45,193 nucleotides of DNA from Mesorhizobium tamadayense (GTDB lineage Bacteria; Pseudomonadota; Alphaproteobacteria; Rhizobiales; Rhizobiaceae): the NCBI RefSeq assembly GCF_003863365.1, contig NZ_RQXT01000057.1, forward strand, positions 1-45,193, given 5' to 3'. The translations under genes were made by a program, and so were the position numbers. This document shows, piece after piece, positions 27,345 through 35,946 of this stretch. The notes under the pieces were generated by a model. That model was not told where the DNA came from and ran no database searches. It worked only from the letters and a program-made list of their open reading frames with translations. Position 1 is the first letter of the stretch. The number at the start of each line of letters is the position of its first letter.

Positions 27345-28438
27345 CCGGCACTGTTGCAGTGCTTGGCGCCAACGGCTTCATAGGTTGCCGCACCGTGGAG
27401 TTGCTGCAACTTTCAGGCTGGGCGAATGTGAGGCCGATCGTTCGCAGGCCGGATGCTTTGGCCAGTCTGTCTCGCTTTGCGATTGACGCAATGGTGGCGG
27501 ATGCGCGTGATCTTCGGGCTCTTACCGCGGCCTTTGCAGGCTGTCAGTACGTTGTCCATGCAGTTGCCGGCGATGCCCGCACGATCGTCGATGCTGTCGA
27601 ACCCGTCTATCGTGCAGCCGCCGCTGCCGGCGTGCTTCGTCTGATTTATCTCAGCAGCGCTTCCGTTCATGGCCAATCGCCCCCGCCCGGGACGGACGAA
27701 ACGAGCGCGCTGCATGACGATCAGACGATCGAGTACAACAATGCGAAGGTTCATGCCGAACGCCGACTCGGGCAACTGTCACGCGATGGCGCGGTGCAGG
27801 TCGTGGTGCTGCGGCCTGGAATTGTCTTTGGCCCACGCTCCAGTTGGACCGGTGGTTTTGCTGACGAGCTCATCGACGGTTCCGCCTACCTGGTGGATGC
27901 CGGTCGTGGTATCTGCAACAGCGCCTATGTCGACAATGTCATTCACGCGATCAAGCTTGCCATCGAAGTGCCCGAGGCGTCTGGGCGAACCTATCTGATC
28001 GGAGACCGGGAAGAGATCAGTTGGGCAGATCTTTGCCGACCGATCGCCGAGGCACTCGGGTTCGACCTGGCCACGATTTCGATTTCAGCGCCCTTGTCAT
28101 TTGCTCCGAGCTGGAAACAAAGGCTGAAGGAAGGCGAAGGATATCGGCGGCTTATACGAAGCCTGCCAAGGCCATTTCGCAGCGGACTGAAGGCAGGCTA
28201 TGCCGAGTGGCGGAAGGCAGCACGCAATGCGACCGGCGCGACTATGGCCCCAACGGTCATGGTATCGGAAGAGCGCGCACTTTTGCACCAGTGCCAGACG
28301 AAACTTCCATGGCGCAAGGCCGAGCATGAACTCGGATACCAACCGGCTGTCAGCTTCGAGGAAGCATGTCGGCGATCGGTCGGCTGGTTGACCTTTGCCG
28401 GCTACCCGACCTACCGAAACAGAGCGGGTGAGAGATGA
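27341..28438 (+). CDS. NAD-dependent epimerase/dehydratase (extended SDR)
   Basis: 365 residues from the ATG at 27341, which overlaps the previous stop (ATGA). A longer upstream frame has no ribosome site and overlaps the oxidoreductase. VLGANGFIGCRTVELL is the NAD loop, LIYLSSASVHGQ carries the serine region and EYNNAKVHAERRL the YxxxK pair. RPGIVFGPRS and GICNSAYVDNVIHAI fit extended SDRs acting on nucleotide sugars. The C-terminal 80 residues are longer than in minimal epimerases. It is probably a third sugar-modifying enzyme for the second glycan, exact reaction unknown. Confidence 0.82.
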   Translation: MTGTVAVLGANGFIGCRTVELLQLSGWANVRPIVRRPDALASLSRFAIDAMVADARDLRALTAAFAGCQYVVHAVAGDARTIVDAVEPVYRAAAAAGVLRLIYLSSASVHGQSPPPGTDETSALHDDQTIEYNNAKVHAERRLGQLSRDGAVQVVVLRPGIVFGPRSSWTGGFADELIDGSAYLVDAGRGICNSAYVDNVIHAIKLAIEVPEASGRTYLIGDREEISWADLCRPIAEALGFDLATISISAPLSFAPSWKQRLKEGEGYRRLIRSLPRPFRSGLKAGYAEWRKAARNATGATMAPTVMVSEERALLHQCQTKLPWRKAEHELGYQPAVSFEEACRRSVGWLTFAGYPTYRNRAGER

Positions 28439-29997
28439 CCAGCCGCCTCGCTGCATCCAGCGTTTCGGTTGTCATCACGACCTACAATCATGCGCGGTTC
28501 CTTGCCGAAGCGATCGACAGCGTCCGCAACCAGACCGTAAAGCCGGATGAGATCATCATTGTGGACGATGGGTCGTCGGACAATCCCGAAAGTGTTGTTC
28601 GTCGATATGACGACGTCCACTACATCTGCCAAAAAAACCAGGGTTTGGCCGCTGCCCGTAACACCGGGATGACGGCAGCGCGCAGCGAATTCATTGCCTT
28701 CCTGGATGCCGACGACAGGCTGCGCCCGGTGGCGCTCGCCACCAATCTTGCCTTGTTTCACGACAATCCCGATTGCGCGTTGGTCTACGGTGCCTACCGC
28801 GACATCGACGAGGCCGGTGCAGTCAGGAATACTGTGCCACTGAGCTCGGCGGGCAAGGACGCGTATGCAGGGTTCCTGACCGGCAACCTGATTGGAATGC
28901 ATGCGACGGTGCTCTATCGCCGCAGGATATTGGAAGCCGCGGGCGGATTTGACCGGTCGCTGCGGGCTTGCGAGGACTACGACGTCTACCTTCGCCTATC
29001 ACGGGCGAACAGGGTAGCCTGCAGTCCGGAATGCCTCGCGGATTACCGTCGGCACGCAAGCAATATGTCGAAGAGCAATCCGATGATGTTGCGCGCGGCG
29101 CTGAAGGTGCTTCGTCGGCAGCGGAACGTCGCGCAGACCAATCCTGATTGGGCGGCCGCCTACCGAGAGGGTGTCGAAAAATGGAAGTGCTATTATACGG
29201 ACATGCAACTGGCACAGCTTGGTACAGCACTGCGATCCCGTTCTGCACTCGCCAGTCAACTCGGCAGCACGATCGCCGTTTCGCTTGCAGCGCCGTTGCA
29301 GACCGCCGTGATGCTCCGGCATCGCTTCAGGCGCCGTTCAAGTCGGCACCGCTCGAGCGCCCGGTTCGGTGACCTCGAGCGTACCGAACCCTTCAGCATG
29401 GAGTTCGGTTTTGATCGCGGCAAGCCAGTGGACCGCCGCTATGTCGAGACTTTCCTCGCATCCTGTTCGTTGAACATATCCGGAAGGGTCCTGGAGATTG
29501 GCGACAACGCCTATACGATGCGTTTCGGAGGCAGTCGGGTTACCACAAGCGATGTTCTGAACCGTTATGACGGCCACCCGTTGACAACCTTCGTGGATGA
29601 TCTGGCGAACGGCGAGGATCTGCCGTCCGAGACCTTCGATTGTATCGTTCTCACCCAGACTCTGCACCTTGTTTTCGATCTACCCGCTGCAGTCGCAACC
29701 CTGTGGCGGATCCTGAAGCCGGGAGGCGTGCTTCTGATTACAGTGCCTTGGGTGAGCCCGATTGACAGGGGAGAATGGGGCGGGACCTGGTACTGGTCGA
29801 TTACTCCGGCTGCCCTGAGGCGACTTCTGTCGGACAGGTTCGGGGCGAGGAACATCGAAGTCAGTCACTATGGAAGCGCGTATTCTGCTACCGGCTTCCT
29901 CTACGGCCTGGCAGAACATGAGCTGAATTCGGCATTACTCGATGTGAACGACCCCAACTGTCCGGTAATAGTCGCGGCGCGGGCTTTCAAGCGATGA
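28435..29997 (+). CDS. GT2 glycosyltransferase fused to a class I SAM methyltransferase
   Basis: 520 residues with two enzymes in one chain. Residues about 8-230 are a GT-A domain (VSVVITTYNHARFLAEAID, IIIVDDGSSDN, AFLDADDRLRP, ACEDYDVYLRLS). A basic linker (about 290-312, rich in Arg and Ser) leads to residues about 320-520. There GRVLEIGDN is the SAM loop, FDCIVLTQTLHLVFDL the acidic/strand 4 region, and LKPGGVLLITVPW the post-IV motif of class I methyltransferases. It could add a sugar and methylate it, or cap the chain. With the Wzt C-terminal domain encoded downstream, chain-end methylation is an attractive reading but is inference. It overlaps both neighbours by ATGA. Confidence 0.85.
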   Translation: MTSRLAASSVSVVITTYNHARFLAEAIDSVRNQTVKPDEIIIVDDGSSDNPESVVRRYDDVHYICQKNQGLAAARNTGMTAARSEFIAFLDADDRLRPVALATNLALFHDNPDCALVYGAYRDIDEAGAVRNTVPLSSAGKDAYAGFLTGNLIGMHATVLYRRRILEAAGGFDRSLRACEDYDVYLRLSRANRVACSPECLADYRRHASNMSKSNPMMLRAALKVLRRQRNVAQTNPDWAAAYREGVEKWKCYYTDMQLAQLGTALRSRSALASQLGSTIAVSLAAPLQTAVMLRHRFRRRSSRHRSSARFGDLERTEPFSMEFGFDRGKPVDRRYVETFLASCSLNISGRVLEIGDNAYTMRFGGSRVTTSDVLNRYDGHPLTTFVDDLANGEDLPSETFDCIVLTQTLHLVFDLPAAVATLWRILKPGGVLLITVPWVSPIDRGEWGGTWYWSITPAALRRLLSDRFGARNIEVSHYGSAYSATGFLYGLAEHELNSALLDVNDPNCPVIVAARAFKR

Positions 29998-30995
29998 GCG
30001 GCGCCGTGACTGCGCGTCAAACTGTCAGCAAACTCCTGCGACGCGGGCGCCTGCTTGCCGGCTTCAATCGACCTGTCGTGCTGATGTATCACCGCGTCGG
30101 AGCACCGCTCGTCGATCCTTGGGAACTCGCGGTTTCGCCGCAAAATTTCGCACGCCAGATCGAAGTCTTGACGAAAGCGCGTGACATTGTTCCTCTGCAA
30201 TGGCTGGCGCAACGGCTTGGCGAGGGACGGCTACCGAGAAATGCGGTGGCAATCACCTTTGACGACGGCTACGCGGATGTCCTCCAAAACGCCGTGCCGA
30301 CCATGCGGCGCATGAACTGTCCTGCGACTGTCTTCGTCACCACCCATGCGACCACCGATCCGTCGGTGTTCTGGTGGGATATTCTATCCCGCATCATTTT
30401 GGAAATACCAGCTCTCCCGAATGCTCTGGAGATCGATATCGCTGGCCGAAACTATGACTGGCGCGTGAGGGAGGACGCAATGCAGGCGGACTCCAACAAC
30501 GCGATCAACCGCACGACGCTCCATTTCGACTTGCACGCACTGCTGAAGCCGTTGAGAGCACGCGAACGCGAGAAGGCGCTGGAGCAGTTGGCAAGATGGG
30601 CAGGAACCGACGCCAGTCCCCGAGGGCGCGATCGCGCCATGACGCATTCGGAGCTGCGGCATCTCGCCGACACCGATGGCATTTCGATCGGCGCCCACAC
30701 CTGTACGCACCCATCCTTGCCGCTACTGAAACGGGCCGATCTTAAACGCGAGATTTCAGGCAGCCGCCAAATATGCGAGGAGATTACAGGACGGCGGGTG
30801 GTGGGGTTCTCATACCCGTTTGGAGATTTCGATTGCAGCATCGCCAACGCCGTAAGGTCTGCCGGCATGGACTATGCAGTAACCACCTTGCCGCGTGAGG
30901 CTGAGCCTCGCGTCGACCCTTTCCGATTGCCGCGCGTTGCGGTCGCCGATTGGGGTGAGGCTGACTTTCGACGCAGGGTGCTATGCCATGGCTGA
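29994..30995 (+). CDS. Polysaccharide deacetylase (NodB/CE4 type)
   Basis: 333 residues. VVLMYHRVG and ITFDDGYADVL give CE4 motif 1 with the catalytic and metal aspartates. GAHTCTHPSL gives the H-x3-H metal motif and GFSYPFGDFD motif 3. CE4 enzymes remove N- or O-acetyl groups from sugars using a metal. No signal peptide is obvious, so it may act on cytoplasmic, lipid-linked glycan or on a nucleotide-sugar-derived acceptor. It sits inside the operon, overlapping the fusion gene by 4 bases and the next GT2 by 8. A role in free amino groups on the second glycan is inferred. Confidence 0.87.
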   Translation: MSGAVTARQTVSKLLRRGRLLAGFNRPVVLMYHRVGAPLVDPWELAVSPQNFARQIEVLTKARDIVPLQWLAQRLGEGRLPRNAVAITFDDGYADVLQNAVPTMRRMNCPATVFVTTHATTDPSVFWWDILSRIILEIPALPNALEIDIAGRNYDWRVREDAMQADSNNAINRTTLHFDLHALLKPLRAREREKALEQLARWAGTDASPRGRDRAMTHSELRHLADTDGISIGAHTCTHPSLPLLKRADLKREISGSRQICEEITGRRVVGFSYPFGDFDCSIANAVRSAGMDYAVTTLPREAEPRVDPFRLPRVAVADWGEADFRRRVLCHG

Positions 30996-31866
30996 CAATT
31001 CAGCCGCACAGCCGCGTGTCACGGCAATCATAGTCGTGTTCAACGGTGAGAGGTATCTTAGGGAAGCTGTTGATAGCGTTGTAGGTCAAAGCTTCGTCGA
31101 CTGGGAACTCCTCGTTGTCGACGATGGCTCGACTGACCAGTCGTGCGCCATCATACGCGGCTATGAGCAGCGCCTGCCGGGCAAGGTTCGGCTATTGTCT
31201 CATCACGACAACCGCAACCATGGTATCAGTGCCTCGCGCAACCGTGGGCTGGCGGAGGCGCGCGGCGCCTATGTCGCGTTTCTCGACGCAGACGATACAT
31301 GGCTGCCCGAAAAGCTTTCCGAACAAGTCTCCATCATGGAAAGCGATCCGGCGCTAGGCATGATCTATGGCCGGACTTTGATCTGGTACAGCTGGGACGA
31401 GGCTGCTGATCGTGCGGACTTCTACTACCCGCTCGGCGTCGAACCAGACGCCCGTTATGAGCCACCTGTGCTGCTGGAGTTGCTGCTGCAGAATGAGGTC
31501 CAGACGCCGACAACTTGCAATGCCCTGATGCGTTCAAGCTTGTTCGCAACGCTTGGGGGATTCGAGAACAGCTTTCGCCTGATGTTCGAGGATCAGACAT
31601 TCTTTGCCAAGGCGCTCGCATTCGCGCCCGTCTACGTATCCGGCCGCATCTGGGCAAAATACCGCCAGCACGCTGAAAGCTGCTCTGTTGCCTCCGCCAG
31701 GGCAGGCGCTGACGAGCCTGCGCGCATCGCGTTTCTCAAGTGGCTGAATGGCGTGATGGCGGATCAGGGCGCCTCTTTCCGCATTCGCTCCGCAATCTGG
31801 AAGGTGCTCGCGCGCGAAACTTGGAAAGCGAACAAGCGAAGTATCAAGAGACGGCTTCAACGATGA
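30988..31866 (+). CDS. Glycosyltransferase family 2
   Basis: 292 residues from the ATG at 30988; a longer frame from 30895 would lie inside the deacetylase. VTAIIVVFNGERYLREAVDS, LLVVDDGSTDQS and VAFLDADDTWLPEKLSE show the GT-A fold with an intact DxD, and MFEDQTFFAKALAF is the acceptor-side motif. It overlaps its neighbours by 8 and 4 bases. It resembles the following gene closely in layout and motifs, so the two may be old paralogues. Sugar unknown. Confidence 0.87.
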   Translation: MADNSAAQPRVTAIIVVFNGERYLREAVDSVVGQSFVDWELLVVDDGSTDQSCAIIRGYEQRLPGKVRLLSHHDNRNHGISASRNRGLAEARGAYVAFLDADDTWLPEKLSEQVSIMESDPALGMIYGRTLIWYSWDEAADRADFYYPLGVEPDARYEPPVLLELLLQNEVQTPTTCNALMRSSLFATLGGFENSFRLMFEDQTFFAKALAFAPVYVSGRIWAKYRQHAESCSVASARAGADEPARIAFLKWLNGVMADQGASFRIRSAIWKVLARETWKANKRSIKRRLQR

Positions 31867-32822
31867 CTTCCCTGCCGCGGGTGACGATCATAACACCCTT
31901 CCTCAATGCGGAGGCAACTCTGGGCGAAGCAATCGCCAGCGTCCGAGCCCAGACGGTTACGGATTGGGAGCTCGTGCTGGTCGACGATGGCTCGACCGAC
32001 GACAGTGTCAAGATCGCCGATGATGTTGTGGCAACCGATCTCCGAATTAAGGTGCTGCGCAGGCCTCCCGGATCCAAGCGTGGCGTCGCGGCAGCTAGAA
32101 ACGCGGGAATAGAGGCCGGCCGCGGCGATCTGCTAGCCTTCCTGGATGCAGACGATCTGTACGAACCACATATGCTCGAGACGGTCCTGGCGGCAGCCGA
32201 TGCCAATCCAGATGCCGCAATGATCTTCGGGCCAACCAGATGGTGGTATCCTGATGGCGCGTGCCCCGACTGGACCGAACCAACAGATGGACTTGCCAGA
32301 CGTTTACATCAGCCTCCACGGCTTCTGAGGCGGCTCTTGCTGATGCAGGACGGTCACGTTCCGTGCACTTGTTCCGTGCTCTTGCGCAGAAGCGCGATTG
32401 CCACGGTTGGCGGCTTCGAGGAGCGCTTCGATCTCTATGAAGACCAGGCTCTTTGGGCGAAGCTCTTCCTGCGCTTTCCCGTCTTTGTCACTCCTGTAAC
32501 GCTCGCACGCTACCGGCAGCATCCCGGTTCGGCATCGGCGTCGGCCACACAGCGAGGGCTCTACGACCGCATGGGGAAACACCCTGCCCGCGCAGCTTTT
32601 CTCGATTGGATCGCGGAGCATATGGCGGAAAGTGGACGGCAGGACTTCCGCGTCCAATGGGCGTTGCGGCTGGCGCGTGCGCCTTATGTCACGCCGCCAA
32701 CAATCGCAAGCAAGGCCGGCTGGTTCACCCTGAAGATCAGCATGTGGATAGCAAGGCGGCGGCGCCGGGTTCGGCGGAAGCTCTTGCGTGTTTTCAAATT
32801 GAAGTCAGGCGTCAACGCCTGA
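31863..32822 (+). CDS. Glycosyltransferase family 2
   Basis: 319 residues from the ATG at 31863 (ATGA overlap). VTIITPFLNAEATLGEAIAS, LVLVDDGSTDDS, LAFLDADDLYEPHML and LYEDQALWAKLFLRFP parallel the preceding GT2 in order and spacing. The C-terminus is basic and may bind the membrane. It is the last gene of the operon. Its 3' end overlaps the convergent Wzt gene by 11 bases, so the two loci transcribe through each other's ends. Donor and linkage unknown. Confidence 0.87.
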   Translation: MTSLPRVTIITPFLNAEATLGEAIASVRAQTVTDWELVLVDDGSTDDSVKIADDVVATDLRIKVLRRPPGSKRGVAAARNAGIEAGRGDLLAFLDADDLYEPHMLETVLAAADANPDAAMIFGPTRWWYPDGACPDWTEPTDGLARRLHQPPRLLRRLLLMQDGHVPCTCSVLLRRSAIATVGGFEERFDLYEDQALWAKLFLRFPVFVTPVTLARYRQHPGSASASATQRGLYDRMGKHPARAAFLDWIAEHMAESGRQDFRVQWALRLARAPYVTPPTIASKAGWFTLKISMWIARRRRRVRRKLLRVFKLKSGVNA

Positions 32823-34044
32823 CCTTCCACCGGTGCGGAAAGCTGACATTGCCAAAGCCGGGTTGGGCGGTGACCGGTCGATCGTCGAGCAGTCCGGGCA
32901 TGACATCGAACATAGCGGCGGTCTCGACGTGGTCTTCGACCACCCTGTCGTCCGCCACCAGCGCTACATCGATCCTGTAACACCCCGGTCTCAGCATAAG
33001 GCTCTCCACGTCCACCGTATAGTCGTCGCCCTGACGATCATGCAGTGAGTGCTCCAGGCTATCAAACGACGTCACAGGGTCGCCGAGGTCGTCGATGATG
33101 GTCACTAGGCATTGCGCGGCTTCGCGCGGCCCATCGACCTGAAGCCGAAAAACCGCCGGCTGCCCCGACGCGACGGGACCCTTTTTGTTGAAAACCTCGA
33201 TGCCGACGACACGCAGGCGGCCCCGCCCGGTGCGCGTCGTTCGTGTGCTCAGATCGGTGCTCGCTTGCGCTTCCTGTGTCTGCAGATAATTCCGGACCAG
33301 GTCGCCCGTCGGGCCGTCGGCCAGGATCGTCCCGCCGTCGAGCAGAATTGCGCGGTTGCAAAGCCGCTGCAGAACCGACATCTGGTGGCTGGCGATCAGC
33401 ACTGTGCGGCCCGTTTCGGCGACGCTCTCGGCCTTGGCAATGCATTTCTTCTGGAATGCGGCATCGCCAACAGCCAATATCTCATCGACCACCAGAATAT
33501 CGGGATCGACATGCGCGGCAATCGCGAAGGCCAAGCGTAAGTACATGCCGCTTGAGTAACGCTTGACAGGCGTGTCGAGAAACGGCTCGACGCCGGAGAA
33601 ATCGACGATTTCATCGAGCTTGGATCTGATCTCGGCGCGCCGCATGCCGAGTATCGCTCCGTTGAGATAGATGTTCTCGCGGCCGGTGAGCTCCGCATGG
33701 AACCCCGTGCCGACCTCCAGCAAAGCTCCCAGCCGTCCGCGTATCGTCGCGCGACCGGAAGTCGGCTCCACAATCTGCGCCAATATCTTGAGAATGGTGC
33801 TCTTTCCCGCGCCGTTGGGTCCGATCACGGCAAGGACTTCGCCTGCGCGCACCTCGAAAGAGACGTCCCTCAGGGCCCAGAATTGATCGTCTCCATTGTT
33901 GCGCCGACCCAAAACTGGCTGCCTGTGAAGGATTCGCCTTGCGCCGCTGGCCAGCGTGTCCCGCAAGGTAGGGAAGCTGTTGTTCGCCACCCCCAGTCTG
34001 TAGGCCTTGGAGAGATTGGTGGCTTGAATGACTGTGTCGGTCAT
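32812..34044 (-). CDS. Wzt-type polysaccharide ABC transporter ATPase with C-terminal domain
   Basis: 410 residues. Residues about 1-250 are an ABC ATPase: VIGPNGAGKST (Walker A), YSSGMYLRLAFAIA (signature), ILVVDEILAVGD (Walker B/D-loop). Residues about 275-410 form a beta-rich Wzt C-terminal domain (RGRLRVVGIEVFNKKG through LMLRPGCYRIDVAL to FDV). In E. coli O8/O9a Wzt this domain binds the methylated or phosphomethylated chain end and makes export depend on the cap. Its presence suggests a capped glycan here, fitting the GT2-methyltransferase fusion at 28435. It follows the permease gene after 3 bases and converges on the GT operon. Confidence 0.93.
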   Translation of the reverse strand: MTDTVIQATNLSKAYRLGVANNSFPTLRDTLASGARRILHRQPVLGRRNNGDDQFWALRDVSFEVRAGEVLAVIGPNGAGKSTILKILAQIVEPTSGRATIRGRLGALLEVGTGFHAELTGRENIYLNGAILGMRRAEIRSKLDEIVDFSGVEPFLDTPVKRYSSGMYLRLAFAIAAHVDPDILVVDEILAVGDAAFQKKCIAKAESVAETGRTVLIASHQMSVLQRLCNRAILLDGGTILADGPTGDLVRNYLQTQEAQASTDLSTRTTRTGRGRLRVVGIEVFNKKGPVASGQPAVFRLQVDGPREAAQCLVTIIDDLGDPVTSFDSLEHSLHDRQGDDYTVDVESLMLRPGCYRIDVALVADDRVVEDHVETAAMFDVMPGLLDDRPVTAQPGFGNVSFPHRWKVRR

Positions 34045-34047
34045 TGC

Positions 34048-34926
34048 TCAGATCAGGTCCGGAAACGCGCGTTCGGACTTTGAGAAAATAGCGAGTCCGG
34101 CAACGAGAAGGGCCAGTGAGGAGAGGATCGATATCGAGATCATGACCCAATCGGCGGGCGTGCCCAGTACGCTCCAGCGCACGGCTTCGACTATCCCGAC
34201 CATAGGGTTCATGCTGTAGAGCGGTCGCCAGAAGTGGGGCACGAGACTGCCCGGATAGACAACCGGGGTCATGAACAGAACTATCTGGAGGCTGAACGGA
34301 ACGAGATATCCCACATCGCGAAAGCGGACATTGATCGCAGATAGCGCCACTCCCAGCCCAGTCGCCGACGCTGCCATGACTAGTACGAACAGTGGCAGGA
34401 AGAGCACCTGCGGTACCGGCCATGTTCCGAATGCCAGCAGCGCGGCGAACAAAAGAGCGAAGCCGACGATCATATCGGTCAGGCACGCGGCCATAGCGGA
34501 CATGGGAATGATCAGACGCGGAAAATAGACGCGTTTCACCAGTTCCTGGTTGTTGACAAGACTGCCCGTCATGCTGCCAACCGCCCGCGAAAAAAAATTC
34601 CATGGCACGAGCCCACACAGGACAAATAGCGGGTATGGCGCGCCGTTTGATGAGATGCCTACGAGTCGACCAAAAAAGACGCTGAAGACCGACATGGCAA
34701 CGAGCGGCTGCAACATTGCCCAAAGCACGCCCAGATAAGTCTGGCGGTATTTGACCTTGAAATCGCGCCAGGCCAGGAAAAACACAACTTCCCGATATCG
34801 CCAAAGCTCGGAAAGGTCGATCAGCCGCCGCTTGCGGGACGGATCGATCACCGTCTCAACAGTTGCAGGTAGCGGATCTGTCCGAACCGACACTATGATG
34901 GAGTCCCTGCTTCCTTGACGGCCCAT
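34048..34926 (-). CDS. Wzm-type polysaccharide ABC transporter permease (ABC-2)
   Basis: 292 residues. ELWRYREVVFFLAWRDFKVKYRQT is the cytoplasmic N-terminal helix of KpsM/Wzm-type permeases. LGVLWAMLQPLVAMSVFSVFFGR, LFVLCGLVPWNFFSRAV and four further hydrophobic segments complete the six-helix ABC-2 fold, with the usual NPMVGIVEAVRW near the end. It forms the membrane channel with the Wzt protein, moving finished lipid-linked glycan to the periplasm. The ATG at 34926 heads a two-gene unit on the minus strand. The Wzt pairing favours an O-antigen-like over a group 2 capsule-like system. Confidence 0.92.
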   Translation of the reverse strand: MGRQGSRDSIIVSVRTDPLPATVETVIDPSRKRRLIDLSELWRYREVVFFLAWRDFKVKYRQTYLGVLWAMLQPLVAMSVFSVFFGRLVGISSNGAPYPLFVLCGLVPWNFFSRAVGSMTGSLVNNQELVKRVYFPRLIIPMSAMAACLTDMIVGFALLFAALLAFGTWPVPQVLFLPLFVLVMAASATGLGVALSAINVRFRDVGYLVPFSLQIVLFMTPVVYPGSLVPHFWRPLYSMNPMVGIVEAVRWSVLGTPADWVMISISILSSLALLVAGLAIFSKSERAFPDLI

Positions 34927-35556
34927 TGAGGCCTACATTTCCGCGCAGTGCAATCAGGACTTTCTCCGAAGTCTATCCTCGGGAACGCTCGAACGCCTGG
35001 ACTATTGTTTCAGCCTCCATCAGCCGACCCTGCGAGAACAGCGAGCGCAGTGACCAGAAACAGGAGACCGAAGACCTCTGCGGCGAAACTGCCGAGACAA
35101 AAACCCAGCGCCAGTTGCGTGCGGTGCGGGCCTTCCCCCTGTCCGTGGTGTCCAGAGCGTAACGCGCGGACTCGCCGCGATTGTCGAGGGCTCTGACATC
35201 CTTCGGCACGCGTCCGCGGTAATGGAAATGATCGCCCCTGAGTTGCAGGAAGCGGTCGGGGCCTTCCTCTTCGCGCCGCGCCTACTCGCCAGAGCGGATA
35301 TCCGCGAAGCGGATACACCAAAGCTCAGGCTTCGCAGTTTGCCAGCCCGTCGTCGAGGTCGGGCCAGCGGGCCACCCCCTAATCCGGCGGCCAGCGATGA
35401 CGGTGACGAACTGCGCATGGATTGCAGGTCCGAATCGGACTGAGAAAACGGACGTTCTGCCATGCTATCTGCGCCGACCGTGGCGCCACCCCGCTGACGA
35501 GACGCCCGTGAGCCTCTTGAAACCCCGACTCAAGGCCGCCTTCGCCGGCCTACAAC
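34927..35556. other. Decayed stretch with gene-like tails
   Basis: No intact gene. A plus frame open through 35102-35443 ends in 90 residues (containing ILRHASAVMEMIAPELQ) of ordinary composition but unknown family. A minus frame (35209 to 34973) and an overlapping one, shifted by one frame, contain a hydrophobic stretch near 35030-35090, as if a membrane protein had been frameshifted. The promoter of the Wzm-type gene should lie within the first 200 bases. Confidence 0.35.
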
Positions 35557-35745
35557 GCAAGCCTACGGTGAAGGCCGCCTTGTCGCCTTAGGACGAACAT
35601 TGCAAGTCCGGGGAATAATCCTTGGAGGAGTCCTATGACGATTGCGCGCGTGGAAGTGATCACCTCGGTGCAGCGCCGGCGGAGCTGGTCGCGGGCTGAG
35701 AAGGAGCGGCTGGTTGCGGCCACGTTCGAGCCCGGGAGTCACGGT
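35557..35745 (+). mobile_element. IS66-family left end with truncated orfA (tnpA)
   Basis: From 35635 the frame reads MTIARVEVITSVQRRRSWSR and continues through AEKERLVAATFEPG, a close match to the N-terminus of IS66 TnpA. After about 37 codons it departs from the family and runs into unrelated residues until 35838. The upstream segment from 35557 (GCAAGCCTACGGTGAAGGCC) resembles the terminal repeat of IS66 elements, and a GGAGGAG ribosome site precedes the ATG. The other two IS66 genes are absent. It is the broken edge of an insertion next to the polysaccharide locus. Confidence 0.72.
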
Positions 35746-35946
35746 ATCGGAGGATACGCAGTATCGTATGCCGGCTACGCCAACCGATTTGCGACTTATC
35801 CCAAATTTCTCGTGAAGCGTTGGGGACAACCGCACTGACCCCATTTGCGGCGGAATCGGTGTCCATTACCTTTCCGTTAACAAATGGACGATTAGATCGT
35901 GGTGGGGGTCAACCGCGAAAATGTTGCGAGAACGAGGACCCCATCA

